From: Leucothrix pacifica
GTDB taxonomy: Bacteria > Pseudomonadota > Gammaproteobacteria > Thiotrichales > Thiotrichaceae
Direction of reading: 5' to 3'
Assembly: GCF_003172875.1 (NCBI RefSeq)
Contig: NZ_QGKM01000027.1
Span: 27,062 to 91,061, forward strand
Length of the DNA stretch: 64,000 bases
The notes under the pieces are model-generated. The model ran no database searches. It was not told the origin of the DNA and worked only from the letters and a program-made list of their open reading frames with translations. The position numbers and the translations under genes were made by a program. Positions 57,324-64,000 of the stretch are shown here, in pieces (position 1 is the first letter of the stretch; each line of letters opens with the position of its first letter).

Positions 57324-58481
57324 ATGTTTCAGGGTTTAGCGTTACGGCACTTTGTGTCGGGATTTATCGCGGTATTAGTGGGCTTCACCAGTTCCGTCGC
57401 CATCATCTTTCAGGCCGCTAATGCAGCCGGTGCCACTCCATCACAAATTACCTCGTGGATACTCGCGCTTGGGTTGGGAATGGGCGCAACCAGTATCGGC
57501 TTATCGCTTTACTATCGCATCCCGCTACTCACGGCATGGTCAACGCCCGGCGCGGCATTATTGGCCACCGGATTAGTAGGGTTGCCAATGTCAGAGGCCG
57601 TGGGTATTTTCATATTCTCATCCGTACTGATTATCCTCAGCGGCGTCACCGGATGGTTTGAAAAGCTCACCGATATTATCCCCGTGCCTATCGCCTCGGC
57701 CATGCTCGCAGGCGTGTTATTTCGTTTTGGTGTCGATGTGTTTGTCTCGATGCAAACCGAGCTGGTTATGGTGTCACTCATGTTCGTCACCTACCTGCTG
57801 GGCAAACGCTTCCTGCCACGTTACGCCATAATGTTGGTGCTGATCGTCGGCTTGGTCTACGCCGGACTACAGGGCGGCATCCGCTACGATGCATTAACGC
57901 TGACACTCGCCAAGCCGGAATTCGTATTTCCCTCGTTTAACTGGGTGTCGATGCTGAGTGTCGGCATCCCGCTATTTGTCGTCACCATGACTTCACAAAA
58001 CCTGCCAGGCATCGCCATTCTCAAAGCACATGATTACAAAGCGCCGTTGTCATCCGTGATCAGCTGGACGGGAATCGCCTCCTTAGTACTCGCGCCATTT
58101 GGTGGATTTGCCTTTAATCTTGCCGCGATTACCGCCGCGATTTGCATGGGGGAAGACGCTGATCCTGATCCGAAAAAACGTTATCTGGCAGCTTTTGCAG
58201 CGGGTGTGTTTTATTTGATTGTTGGGCTGTTAGGTGCGGCAGTCGTGGTGTTCTTTGCCTCAATTCCACAGGAGTTGGTGCTGGCGATTGCGGGCATTGC
58301 CTTACTGGCTACGATTGGCAATGGGCTGAGTGGCGCGTTGGCGGATGCGGCTGAGAGAGAGCCAGCGTTGATTACGTTTTTGGTGACGGCTTCGGGGATT
58401 GTGCTTGGTGGAATTGGAGCGGCGTTTTGGGGGTTGGTTGCTGGGCTGTTGGCGCGGTGGGTTTATGGGTTTCGGCGGTGA
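57324..58481 (+). CDS. benE: BenE-family benzoate/H+ symporter-like permease
   Basis: The 385-residue membrane protein has about twelve hydrophobic helices and the BenE signatures IPLLTAWSTPGAALLATG and FGGFAFNLAAITAAICMGEDADPDPKKRY. Members are proton-coupled transporters, often for benzoate. No aromatic-degradation genes are nearby, so the substrate is uncertain. A decayed IS91 gene starts within a few bases of its stop. Confidence 0.9.
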   Translation: MFQGLALRHFVSGFIAVLVGFTSSVAIIFQAANAAGATPSQITSWILALGLGMGATSIGLSLYYRIPLLTAWSTPGAALLATGLVGLPMSEAVGIFIFSSVLIILSGVTGWFEKLTDIIPVPIASAMLAGVLFRFGVDVFVSMQTELVMVSLMFVTYLLGKRFLPRYAIMLVLIVGLVYAGLQGGIRYDALTLTLAKPEFVFPSFNWVSMLSVGIPLFVVTMTSQNLPGIAILKAHDYKAPLSSVISWTGIASLVLAPFGGFAFNLAAITAAICMGEDADPDPKKRYLAAFAAGVFYLIVGLLGAAVVVFFASIPQELVLAIAGIALLATIGNGLSGALADAAEREPALITFLVTASGIVLGGIGAAFWGLVAGLLARWVYGFRR

Positions 58482-58482
58482 A

Positions 58483-58799
58483 GAACAGGTGCTTTACCAC
58501 GCTTGCCGTAATCGCCATTGTCCCCGTTGTCAGCAGCAAGCCAGTGAGCAATGGCAACAGCGGAAACCGTGGTGAAATACCTGTCGCGCTATACCCGCAA
58601 AATTGCCATCAGTGAATCCCGCTTACTGGCGATGGATGACACGCATGTGCGTTTTCGTTATCAGGACTACCGGGACGGGCAGTCAAAGGTCATGATACTG
58701 GAAGGCCCAGAGTTTCTGCGGCGGTTTCTACAGCATGTTTTACCCCATGGTTTTATGGGTATCCGGCATTTTGGTTAGCTGGCGAATGAGTGTCGGAAG
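58483..58799 (+). pseudogene. IS91-type transposase remnant, left part
   Basis: The translation starts with the zinc-binding segment CRNRHCPRCQQQ of IS91 transposases, then jumps by deletion and frameshift to the C-terminal part (VVKYLSRYTRKIAISESRL...FLQHVLPHGFMGIRHFG). The catalytic Tyr region is missing. An in-frame TAG at 58776-58778 interrupts the HFG-x-LAN motif. The remnant is split at 58799 by the IS1634-type element and continues at 60688. Confidence 0.85.
58794..58799. repeat. Left copy of the 6-bp target duplication (CGGAAG)
   Basis: CGGAAG is repeated at 60688-60693. Removing the element and one copy restores the reading frame ...ECRKQQLP of the IS91 gene. Confidence 0.85.
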
Positions 58800-58885
58800 C
58801 CCAAGTTCGACACTTATACCCTGATTTTTCCGACTACCCCCTAAAAGAATCAATGTCATAACTGGATTTTGGTGCAATTTTTTGT

Positions 58886-58926
58886 AGTGCCATTTTATTA
58901 ACTTAATGTAACTTTATAATGGCACT
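58886..58926. promoter_or_regulatory. Inverted repeat and -10-like box upstream of the IS transposase
   Basis: AGTGCCATT (58886-58894) and AATGGCACT (58918-58926) form 9-base arms; a TATAAT at 58915-58920 overlaps the right arm. A related ATGGTGCCAT lies at 58941, so this may be a self-regulated IS promoter. Confidence 0.4.
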
Positions 58927-58949
58927 TACACGGGTTAAAATATGGTGCC

Positions 58950-60623
58950 ATGTATATCCGCACTTCAAAATCAGGCCCTCGAACGTATGTTCGTCTCGCA
59001 GAGACCTACCGTGATGAAAATGGCAAGGTGAAACAACGCCACTTAGCAAACCTTGGCCGTGTAGAACAGTTTGAGAAGCAAGGGCATGAACTCGTTAATA
59101 GCATTAATCGCTTGTTGGGTGGTGATGTTGAGTCGCCCAAAGAAACTGAATTTGAAGCGGCCCGTGCACTGGGTGACAGCTGGGCGTTACAGAGTGTATG
59201 GGATTCTCTGAACCTAACCCGTGTACTGGGCAAAGCTCTATCCTCAAATCGTCGCCAGTTTGATGTGGTCGATGCCTTGCGAGTGATGGTGTTTAATCGC
59301 CTGTGTGACCCTGAGAGCAAGCTGGGAACACTGCGTTGGCTGGAAGAGGCGGCAGTTCCGGGTATCTCTCCTAACAGTTTGTCGCACCAACAATTATTGC
59401 GTGCAATGGATACCTTGGCAGAGCATTTAGAGGCGGTTCGTGATGCCCTGGCTGGTCAAATTAAACCACTTCTAGATCAAGAGTTGACGGTGGCTTTTTA
59501 TGATCTCACCACGATTCGGGTACATGGAAACAGCGAACAGGAGAATGATCTGCGTCGCTATGGGTGTAGCAAAGAACTGGAAGGCGGTATTGCCCGTCAA
59601 TATTTATTAGCGGTCGTGCAAAGTGACTGCGGGATTCCCTTAGATTTTGCCGTTTTTGAAGGCAATCAGGCGGAAGTCAGTACCTTGATACCGGTACTCA
59701 CCCGCAACTTCTCACGCTATCAGCTAAAACGTGCCATTGTGGTTGCCGATCGCGGCTTATTAAGCCTGGATAACATTGACCAATTAGAAAATACTGAATT
59801 GGCCAGTGGCGTTGCACCGGATTACATCATGGCGTTACCGGCCAGTCGTTACAAAGAATTACGCTCCACCTTATCAACGCTGTGTTTTGACCGCGACACC
59901 CCCAGCGTCGTTGAGCACCAATTTGCAGACCGACGATTAGTGATTGCCCATGATCCCAAAACAGCCGCTGACCAGTCACAACAACGACGAGACGGTATTG
60001 AAGCACTTTGCCAGATCGGCGACAAACTGGCGGCTAAACTGGATCAACAAGACCAAGGTGTGCGCAGTCGAGGACGTATAGCAAGCGACAGAGGGGCTCA
60101 TGCGCGCTTCAGTGCCGCTTTGCAAGACTCGTGCTATAAGCGCTTTATCAACACCGACTTTAGCGCTGAACGCTTTAGTTTTAGCGTCGATGAAGACAAA
60201 GTGCAGGAAGCGGAATTGTTTGATGGCAAACTCTTTGTGCTGACTAGCTTGCCCCAAGAAACGTTCGATGCCGGTCGTATCATTCAGCACTACAAATCCC
60301 TGATGGACATTGAAACCGGCTTTCGTGTCTTAAAACATGACATCGACATCGCACCGGTCCATCATCGATTACCCAAACGCATTCAAAGCCACAGCGCCAT
60401 CTGCTTTATCGCTTTACTCCTGTCACGCGTGATCCGTCAGCGCCTAAAAGCCGCCGGCAGTGATCATAGCCCGGCATCGGCATTGCGCGAACTCAAACGC
60501 CTACAGCGTCATCGCGTATTCGTGGGTCAAGTATGCTATGAAGGGGTCAGCAAAATACAACCTGAGCAACAACAACTATTCAAGGATTTAGACATCACAC
60601 CACCCACTAATAAGACAATGTAG
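58950..60623 (+). CDS. IS1634-family transposase (DDE, IS4 superfamily)
   Basis: The 557-residue transposase begins with MYIRTSKSGPRTYVRLAETYRDENG, typical of IS1634. Candidate DDE residues are D185 (FYDLTTIRVHG), D267 (VVADRGLLS) and E455 in HYKSLMDIETGFRVLKHD, the YREK-like region. No frameshift or internal stop is present, so it looks functional. Confidence 0.92.
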   Translation: MYIRTSKSGPRTYVRLAETYRDENGKVKQRHLANLGRVEQFEKQGHELVNSINRLLGGDVESPKETEFEAARALGDSWALQSVWDSLNLTRVLGKALSSNRRQFDVVDALRVMVFNRLCDPESKLGTLRWLEEAAVPGISPNSLSHQQLLRAMDTLAEHLEAVRDALAGQIKPLLDQELTVAFYDLTTIRVHGNSEQENDLRRYGCSKELEGGIARQYLLAVVQSDCGIPLDFAVFEGNQAEVSTLIPVLTRNFSRYQLKRAIVVADRGLLSLDNIDQLENTELASGVAPDYIMALPASRYKELRSTLSTLCFDRDTPSVVEHQFADRRLVIAHDPKTAADQSQQRRDGIEALCQIGDKLAAKLDQQDQGVRSRGRIASDRGAHARFSAALQDSCYKRFINTDFSAERFSFSVDEDKVQEAELFDGKLFVLTSLPQETFDAGRIIQHYKSLMDIETGFRVLKHDIDIAPVHHRLPKRIQSHSAICFIALLLSRVIRQRLKAAGSDHSPASALRELKRLQRHRVFVGQVCYEGVSKIQPEQQQLFKDLDITPPTNKTM

Positions 60624-60687
60624 TGACATTTTTTGAAGTCGATATCAGTTAAATCAATGACTTACGTTTTTAAGTGTCGAACTTGGG

Positions 60688-60693
60688 CGGAAG
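60688..60693. repeat. Right copy of the 6-bp target duplication (CGGAAG)
   Basis: Matches 58794-58799 and flanks the IS1634-type element directly. Confidence 0.85.
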
Positions 60694-60873
60694 CAGCAGC
60701 TACCGCTTGTCCGGCAGGCGATTGCAGCACTGGCGGTCACACCAGCAGTGACAGATAAAGCAACGGACGCGTCTTCTGTGTCTGGATTTGAAGGCATCCC
60801 CTGTTCCTGTTGTAAAACCGGTGTCATGCGGGTTCGTTATTCCTTACTGCCTGTGCAACAGGACTATGGCTGA
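60688..60873 (+). pseudogene. IS91-type transposase remnant, right part
   Basis: This is the C-terminal end of the same transposase, read in frame from the duplicated CGGAAG (RKQQLPLVRQAIAALAV...IPCSCCKTGVMRVRYSLLP) to TGA at 60871-60873. The CxC-C-x-tail is typical of this family. Confidence 0.83.
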
Positions 60874-61113
60874 CGTTTGACAGGATAATGCGCGCTATTT
60901 CTCACTATCCGTAAGCTGGTGACGGGATGGTATTGTCGTTGTATTTTTCAGCACTGCATTATGAATTATTTTGTGTTATGTTTGAGTAGATGGAACGTAA
61001 GTACCTAGATTAAAGTTTTGCGGTATTTTCAGCAGCAAGACGTAGTCAGGTAGCGGTTGTCACGCAAAAAACTTTTAGTTGGGTACTTATTTCTCAAACA
61101 AAAGAATTATAAA

Positions 61114-63060
61114 TTACCACTCATGGCGTAACCGCTCCACAGTTGAGTAAGGTTTGTATAGATTTTCCCAAAAGTACTTTCGCAGTTCCTGAGTACTGCT
61201 TTCCAGAGATACATCATTGCCTGAGATTTCCATATACCTCATCAAGTTGCGATAATATTTTTGATCATCTTTGTTGAACTCCCTCTTAGCAACTAACGTT
61301 GCAAAAGCATCGCGTGCGATTTCACCTCTTAGAGGGCCATAGTTATTACGTTCACATGCTGCCATTGCTTGTTTGAAATATTTCTCAGCTGGTCTTTTGT
61401 TATTACCGAATTGGTTGCAATAAAGGTGGTGCTTCGCTCTATATTGAAGAAAGACTGCTTCCCATTGATGGTAATATTCACTTTCTTCAGCTTGTTTAAG
61501 TAATGAGTCTACTTTTGATTCGGTAGATTTATTTCTATTTTGATTTTTGTTTAAGTACATAGCAAGCTTATGCATATTTAAAAATAGTAGATCTTTTGGA
61601 TCTTTGAGAGTTTCCTCTAAGCGGCTTAGTATTAATGCTGTTGTTTCGGGTGAGAAATCATGAACTAATGTTTTAAGTAAAGTATGAGAGTCATTGTAGT
61701 TTTTTATGATCGTTATAGGGGATTCTGTATTTTCTAGTGCCACAATTAACTCTGATGTGCTGTCTATATCTTTTCTGTAATTTGTATACTGCTCAAAATG
61801 GAAAGAACTTTTTCTGCTTAAATCCTCTCTATCCATGTAGTTAGGAAAGTGATGGTCAATAGTTGAGAGTCTTTCACTGCTTTCGAAAAAATATGTTAGA
61901 TAACTGCTTAGTTCTTCTGCAATATCTTGATCCTGCATCGATGGCAATATTGACAATAAAGTTGTCCATTTTTCAAAACTTAATAACTGATTTTCGAACC
62001 ATAAATCTTCTTGTAATTGGTCAACACCGCATTGGTTAAAAGCCTCTGTTGTAAGATTAAAGACTCTTTGATATTGCGTAACTAAAGGTAGTAGCTTATT
62101 TTTAGAGGCGGGGATTTTATTGTATTTGACATTATGGTGGAGGATTTTAGATAGTTTTTGAAATGCATCTTGTGATGCTCTTGCCAATAAAAATCTTTTT
62201 CTAATGGTTGACATATCAGGTACAGCGAAACGATCTTTTGTTGCCTCGATAAACATTTCTTTGTCTTCGTCACTAGCCCTTTTTGTGAAGACCCTATCCA
62301 ACCGTCTAGTTGCAAGTTGTAACTGATCACGAATACCTTCTTCATCTAGGCACTTCTTGTTCTTTAGAAAAGCGAAGGCATTATTAAATTGGTCTTCCAG
62401 TGAGTCATCTGTATTGTGCGAATAACAGCCTTTAAATGAGTATTCTTTATCGCTAGAGAAATATCTTTCAATCGTCTTAGCGTCTGGAAGAGTACCTTTC
62501 TTCCAGTTATAAAAACTACGCTCTTTAGACTCTGGCTCGATAGAGTTAGCATCTAAGGATTCTATTAGTTGATCCATAGGTTGATCTAGAAGGTCTTCAA
62601 ACCATTGCATTACTTGTTGAACAGGCAGTAACAATGTCTTTTGCTCATCAATAATCTGAAGCTTAGGTAAATACCAGAATTCGTTTGGCATCCCTTTTCC
62701 TTTAAAACCGTCAATATTCCAATGAGCAGCAGTTCTCGCAATGAATGGAATAAATACATAACCTAGTAATAGCAAAACTACATGGCTTTTCTCTGCACCA
62801 CCAGTCCATAGGTTTAGTTCAAGTTTCTTATAGAATTGCTGCCAATTCACTATGCTCTTCAAGAAGTATTCCGAATCTTCTTCATCAAGCTCTAATGCGC
62901 CTAATAACTGCTTCAGGATTTCTTTTACCTTTTCGTCATGATTTTCCGTGGACATGTTTAGAGTGGTGAATCTGTTCTTCATTGTTGACTGACCAGAGTC
63001 AAGGTCAAAGCATTTTTGAGCTTCAATTAACAGTTTTTCAACGTTTGGGATAGCAGCCAT
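61114..63060 (-). CDS. Protein of unknown function, divergent to viperin
   Basis: I do not recognise this 648-residue protein. It is mostly helical and charged. A hydrophobic stretch (about 93-108) may be buried or amphipathic. Residues about 146-201 contain an HTH-like pattern ending in FYNWKKGTLPDAKTIERYF, similar in style to XRE-type DNA-binding folds. The C-terminal 150 residues (KYFKQAMAACERNN...) look like TPR-type repeats. AAGGA lies seven bases before the ATG. The codon/base content is AT-rich compared with the core genome. It may regulate or act with the viperin gene; this is inferred. Confidence 0.7.
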   Translation of the reverse strand: MAAIPNVEKLLIEAQKCFDLDSGQSTMKNRFTTLNMSTENHDEKVKEILKQLLGALELDEEDSEYFLKSIVNWQQFYKKLELNLWTGGAEKSHVVLLLLGYVFIPFIARTAAHWNIDGFKGKGMPNEFWYLPKLQIIDEQKTLLLPVQQVMQWFEDLLDQPMDQLIESLDANSIEPESKERSFYNWKKGTLPDAKTIERYFSSDKEYSFKGCYSHNTDDSLEDQFNNAFAFLKNKKCLDEEGIRDQLQLATRRLDRVFTKRASDEDKEMFIEATKDRFAVPDMSTIRKRFLLARASQDAFQKLSKILHHNVKYNKIPASKNKLLPLVTQYQRVFNLTTEAFNQCGVDQLQEDLWFENQLLSFEKWTTLLSILPSMQDQDIAEELSSYLTYFFESSERLSTIDHHFPNYMDREDLSRKSSFHFEQYTNYRKDIDSTSELIVALENTESPITIIKNYNDSHTLLKTLVHDFSPETTALILSRLEETLKDPKDLLFLNMHKLAMYLNKNQNRNKSTESKVDSLLKQAEESEYYHQWEAVFLQYRAKHHLYCNQFGNNKRPAEKYFKQAMAACERNNYGPLRGEIARDAFATLVAKREFNKDDQKYYRNLMRYMEISGNDVSLESSTQELRKYFWENLYKPYSTVERLRHEW

Positions 63061-63132
63061 AAATCAATTCCTTACAGGGACTGTTGTAGTGTGCAAAGGG
63101 GGGGTACGAGCGATTTCATTTCGGAAAAAACT

Positions 63133-63143
63133 TGCTTTAAGCA
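63133..63143. promoter_or_regulatory. Short inverted repeat in the divergent promoter region
   Basis: TGCTT-T-AAGCA has 5-base arms and lies 33 bases before the viperin ATG in the 116-base divergent gap. It is a possible regulator site for either gene; the motif is short and may be chance. Confidence 0.25.
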
Positions 63144-63176
63144 GAATGGGTACACGTTTTATTCAGGAGCAACAAG

Positions 63177-64000
63177 ATGAGACATCTACCTAGATTAGTA
63201 CAAGCTGTAGACCAACTAGTTATTAACTGGCATGCCACTGAGGTATGTAACTATCGCTGTGACTATTGTTACGCCAAATGGAGTGATAAACAAGACTTAA
63301 GAGAAATTATCCACGATCCCTATAAGTCTAAGCTGTTACTAAAGAAGTTATATCAATATTTCCAACCAAATAACATACAGAACCCTTTATCAAATGTTTT
63401 GAGGTGGAAGTCAGTACGTTTAAATATAGCAGGTGGCGAGCCGACTTTGTACAAGGAAAAGCTTATATATATTTTAGAGCAAGCCCGAAGTGTAGGGTTT
63501 GACACATCTATCATCACTAATGGAAGCGCTTCTAGTGACCTTAGCTTCATGCATACACTTTCAAATTTAGTTTCCATGATTGGTATAAGTATTGACTCTA
63601 GTAGCCAAGAGGACAATACAGTTATAGGCAGAGAAAACAAAAGAGGTGAACAACTGGGAGTCGATGATCTTGTTAAGGCCTTAGCGGTGGCGAGAAGTGT
63701 GAACCCAGATATTGTTGTAAAGCTAAACAGTGTAATAAATCATGTGAATTACCTTAGCGACATGAATGACATGGTTAGAAAATTACAACCTAATAAATGG
63801 AAAGTTTTGCGTGTCCTCCCTGTTATTACTAACGCTTTATCCATTACCGATCAGGAGTTTAGGGGTTTCGTCGAAAGGCACTCATCGTTATCAGAATGTA
63901 TGGTTGTCGAAGACAATCAAGATATGACCGAATCTTACATAATGGTTGACCCCCCCCTATGTCAGGATAGTTGTCGCCTCTACTTATTGAAAGATAGCGG
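63177..64000 (+). CDS. Prokaryotic viperin (pVip), radical SAM antiviral enzyme (partial)
   Basis: The window shows 274 residues; the 3' end lies beyond the edge. The radical-SAM cluster motif CNYRCDYC (C24, C28, C31) follows NWHATEV, and the SAM motif AGGEP is at 85-89. The strongest evidence is the C-terminal similarity to animal viperin: KLNSVINHVNYLSDMNDMV, LQPNKWKVLRVLPV, ERHSSLSECMVVEDNQDM and SYIMVDP. Viperins convert CTP, UTP or GTP into 3'-deoxy-3',4'-didehydro nucleotides that terminate viral RNA synthesis. CAGGAG precedes the ATG. The nucleotide choice cannot be told here. Confidence 0.9.
   Translation, partial: MRHLPRLVQAVDQLVINWHATEVCNYRCDYCYAKWSDKQDLREIIHDPYKSKLLLKKLYQYFQPNNIQNPLSNVLRWKSVRLNIAGGEPTLYKEKLIYILEQARSVGFDTSIITNGSASSDLSFMHTLSNLVSMIGISIDSSSQEDNTVIGRENKRGEQLGVDDLVKALAVARSVNPDIVVKLNSVINHVNYLSDMNDMVRKLQPNKWKVLRVLPVITNALSITDQEFRGFVERHSSLSECMVVEDNQDMTESYIMVDPPLCQDSCRLYLLKDS

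Larger units (their letters stand above)
58800..60687 (+). mobile_element. IS1634-family insertion sequence (intact)
   Basis: The element is 1888 bp with perfect 17-bp terminal inverted repeats CCCAAGTTCGACACTTA (58800-58816 and complement of 60671-60687), a 6-bp target duplication and one full transposase gene. It sits inside an older IS91-type transposase gene. Confidence 0.93.

Noticed and set aside
60874..61113. IS91 terminal (ori/ter) sequence downstream of the remnant
   Set aside because: I could not identify a conserved IS91 end in this 240-base gap.
61114..63060. Calling the 648-residue protein a DNA-binding repressor outright
   Set aside because: Only one HTH-like motif is seen by eye; a fold prediction is needed before naming a role.
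63940..64000. Frameshift in the viperin gene at the eight-C tract
   Set aside because: Both alternative frames meet a stop within about 12 codons, so I kept the open frame; the tract is reported only as a site to recheck.

Overview
The window looks like a chromosomal segment of a free-living, Gram-negative gammaproteobacterium of moderate GC. Conserved blocks support this: ybeZ-ybeY-corC-lnt, recN/nadK next to hrcA-grpE-dnaK-dnaJ-dapB, pcnB-folK-panC, hda, sbcDC, PrmB, TrhO and an Lnt lipoprotein pathway. I see no rRNA or tRNA genes, no CRISPR array and no prophage. The genus cannot be fixed from the sequence.

Layout. Bases 1-3160 hold the YbeZ/YbeY/CorC/Lnt cluster. Bases 3158-5000 hold prmB and psd, which are divergent. 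Bases 5007-8636 hold a four-gene minus-strand operon: coiled-coil protein, membrane-anchored protein, Ras/Rab-like GTPase and HD-GYP protein, probably one signalling unit. Bases 8836-17110 hold rbgA, cvfB, trhO, a TerC membrane protein, a GNAT/methyltransferase pair, a small lipoprotein, a DUF937 gene and oligopeptidase B. Bases 17265-23893 are a plus-strand run: pssA, leuA, a UDG-like gene, rimI, pcnB, folK, panC. Bases 23927-26684 hold anmK and an M23 envelope peptidase. Bases 27240-32383 hold an ABC exporter, a GH26-like lipoprotein, a Tat-exported MsrB, a phosphoribosyltransferase and an SDR. Bases 32396-43118 hold recN, an oxidoreductase, nadK and the heat-shock block, with a persulfide-dioxygenase-like MBL gene between hrcA and grpE. 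Bases 43188-54954 hold an AI-2E-type permease, hda, a DUF533 gene, ppk2, sbcC/sbcD, a DM13 protein, a K+-channel-like protein, a TIGR03643 protein and an amidase.

From about 55 kb the window becomes accessory: a secreted glycosidase-like protein, a BenE permease, then a decayed IS91-type transposase gene split by an intact IS1634-type element with matching 17-bp ends and a 6-bp target duplication. To the right of this scar the sequence turns visibly AT-rich. It carries a 648-residue protein of unknown function divergent from a radical-SAM gene that I identify as a prokaryotic viperin (pVip), cut by the window end. This is the left side of a probable defence island and the most interesting part of the window.

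Working together: psd and pssA make phosphatidylethanolamine. Lnt serves the lipoproteins found here. Hda and SbcCD support replication and repair. PrmB, RimI, YbeY, RbgA and TrhO serve ribosome and tRNA maturation. HrcA, GrpE, DnaK and DnaJ form the stress block, with sigma32-like promoters before grpE and dnaK.
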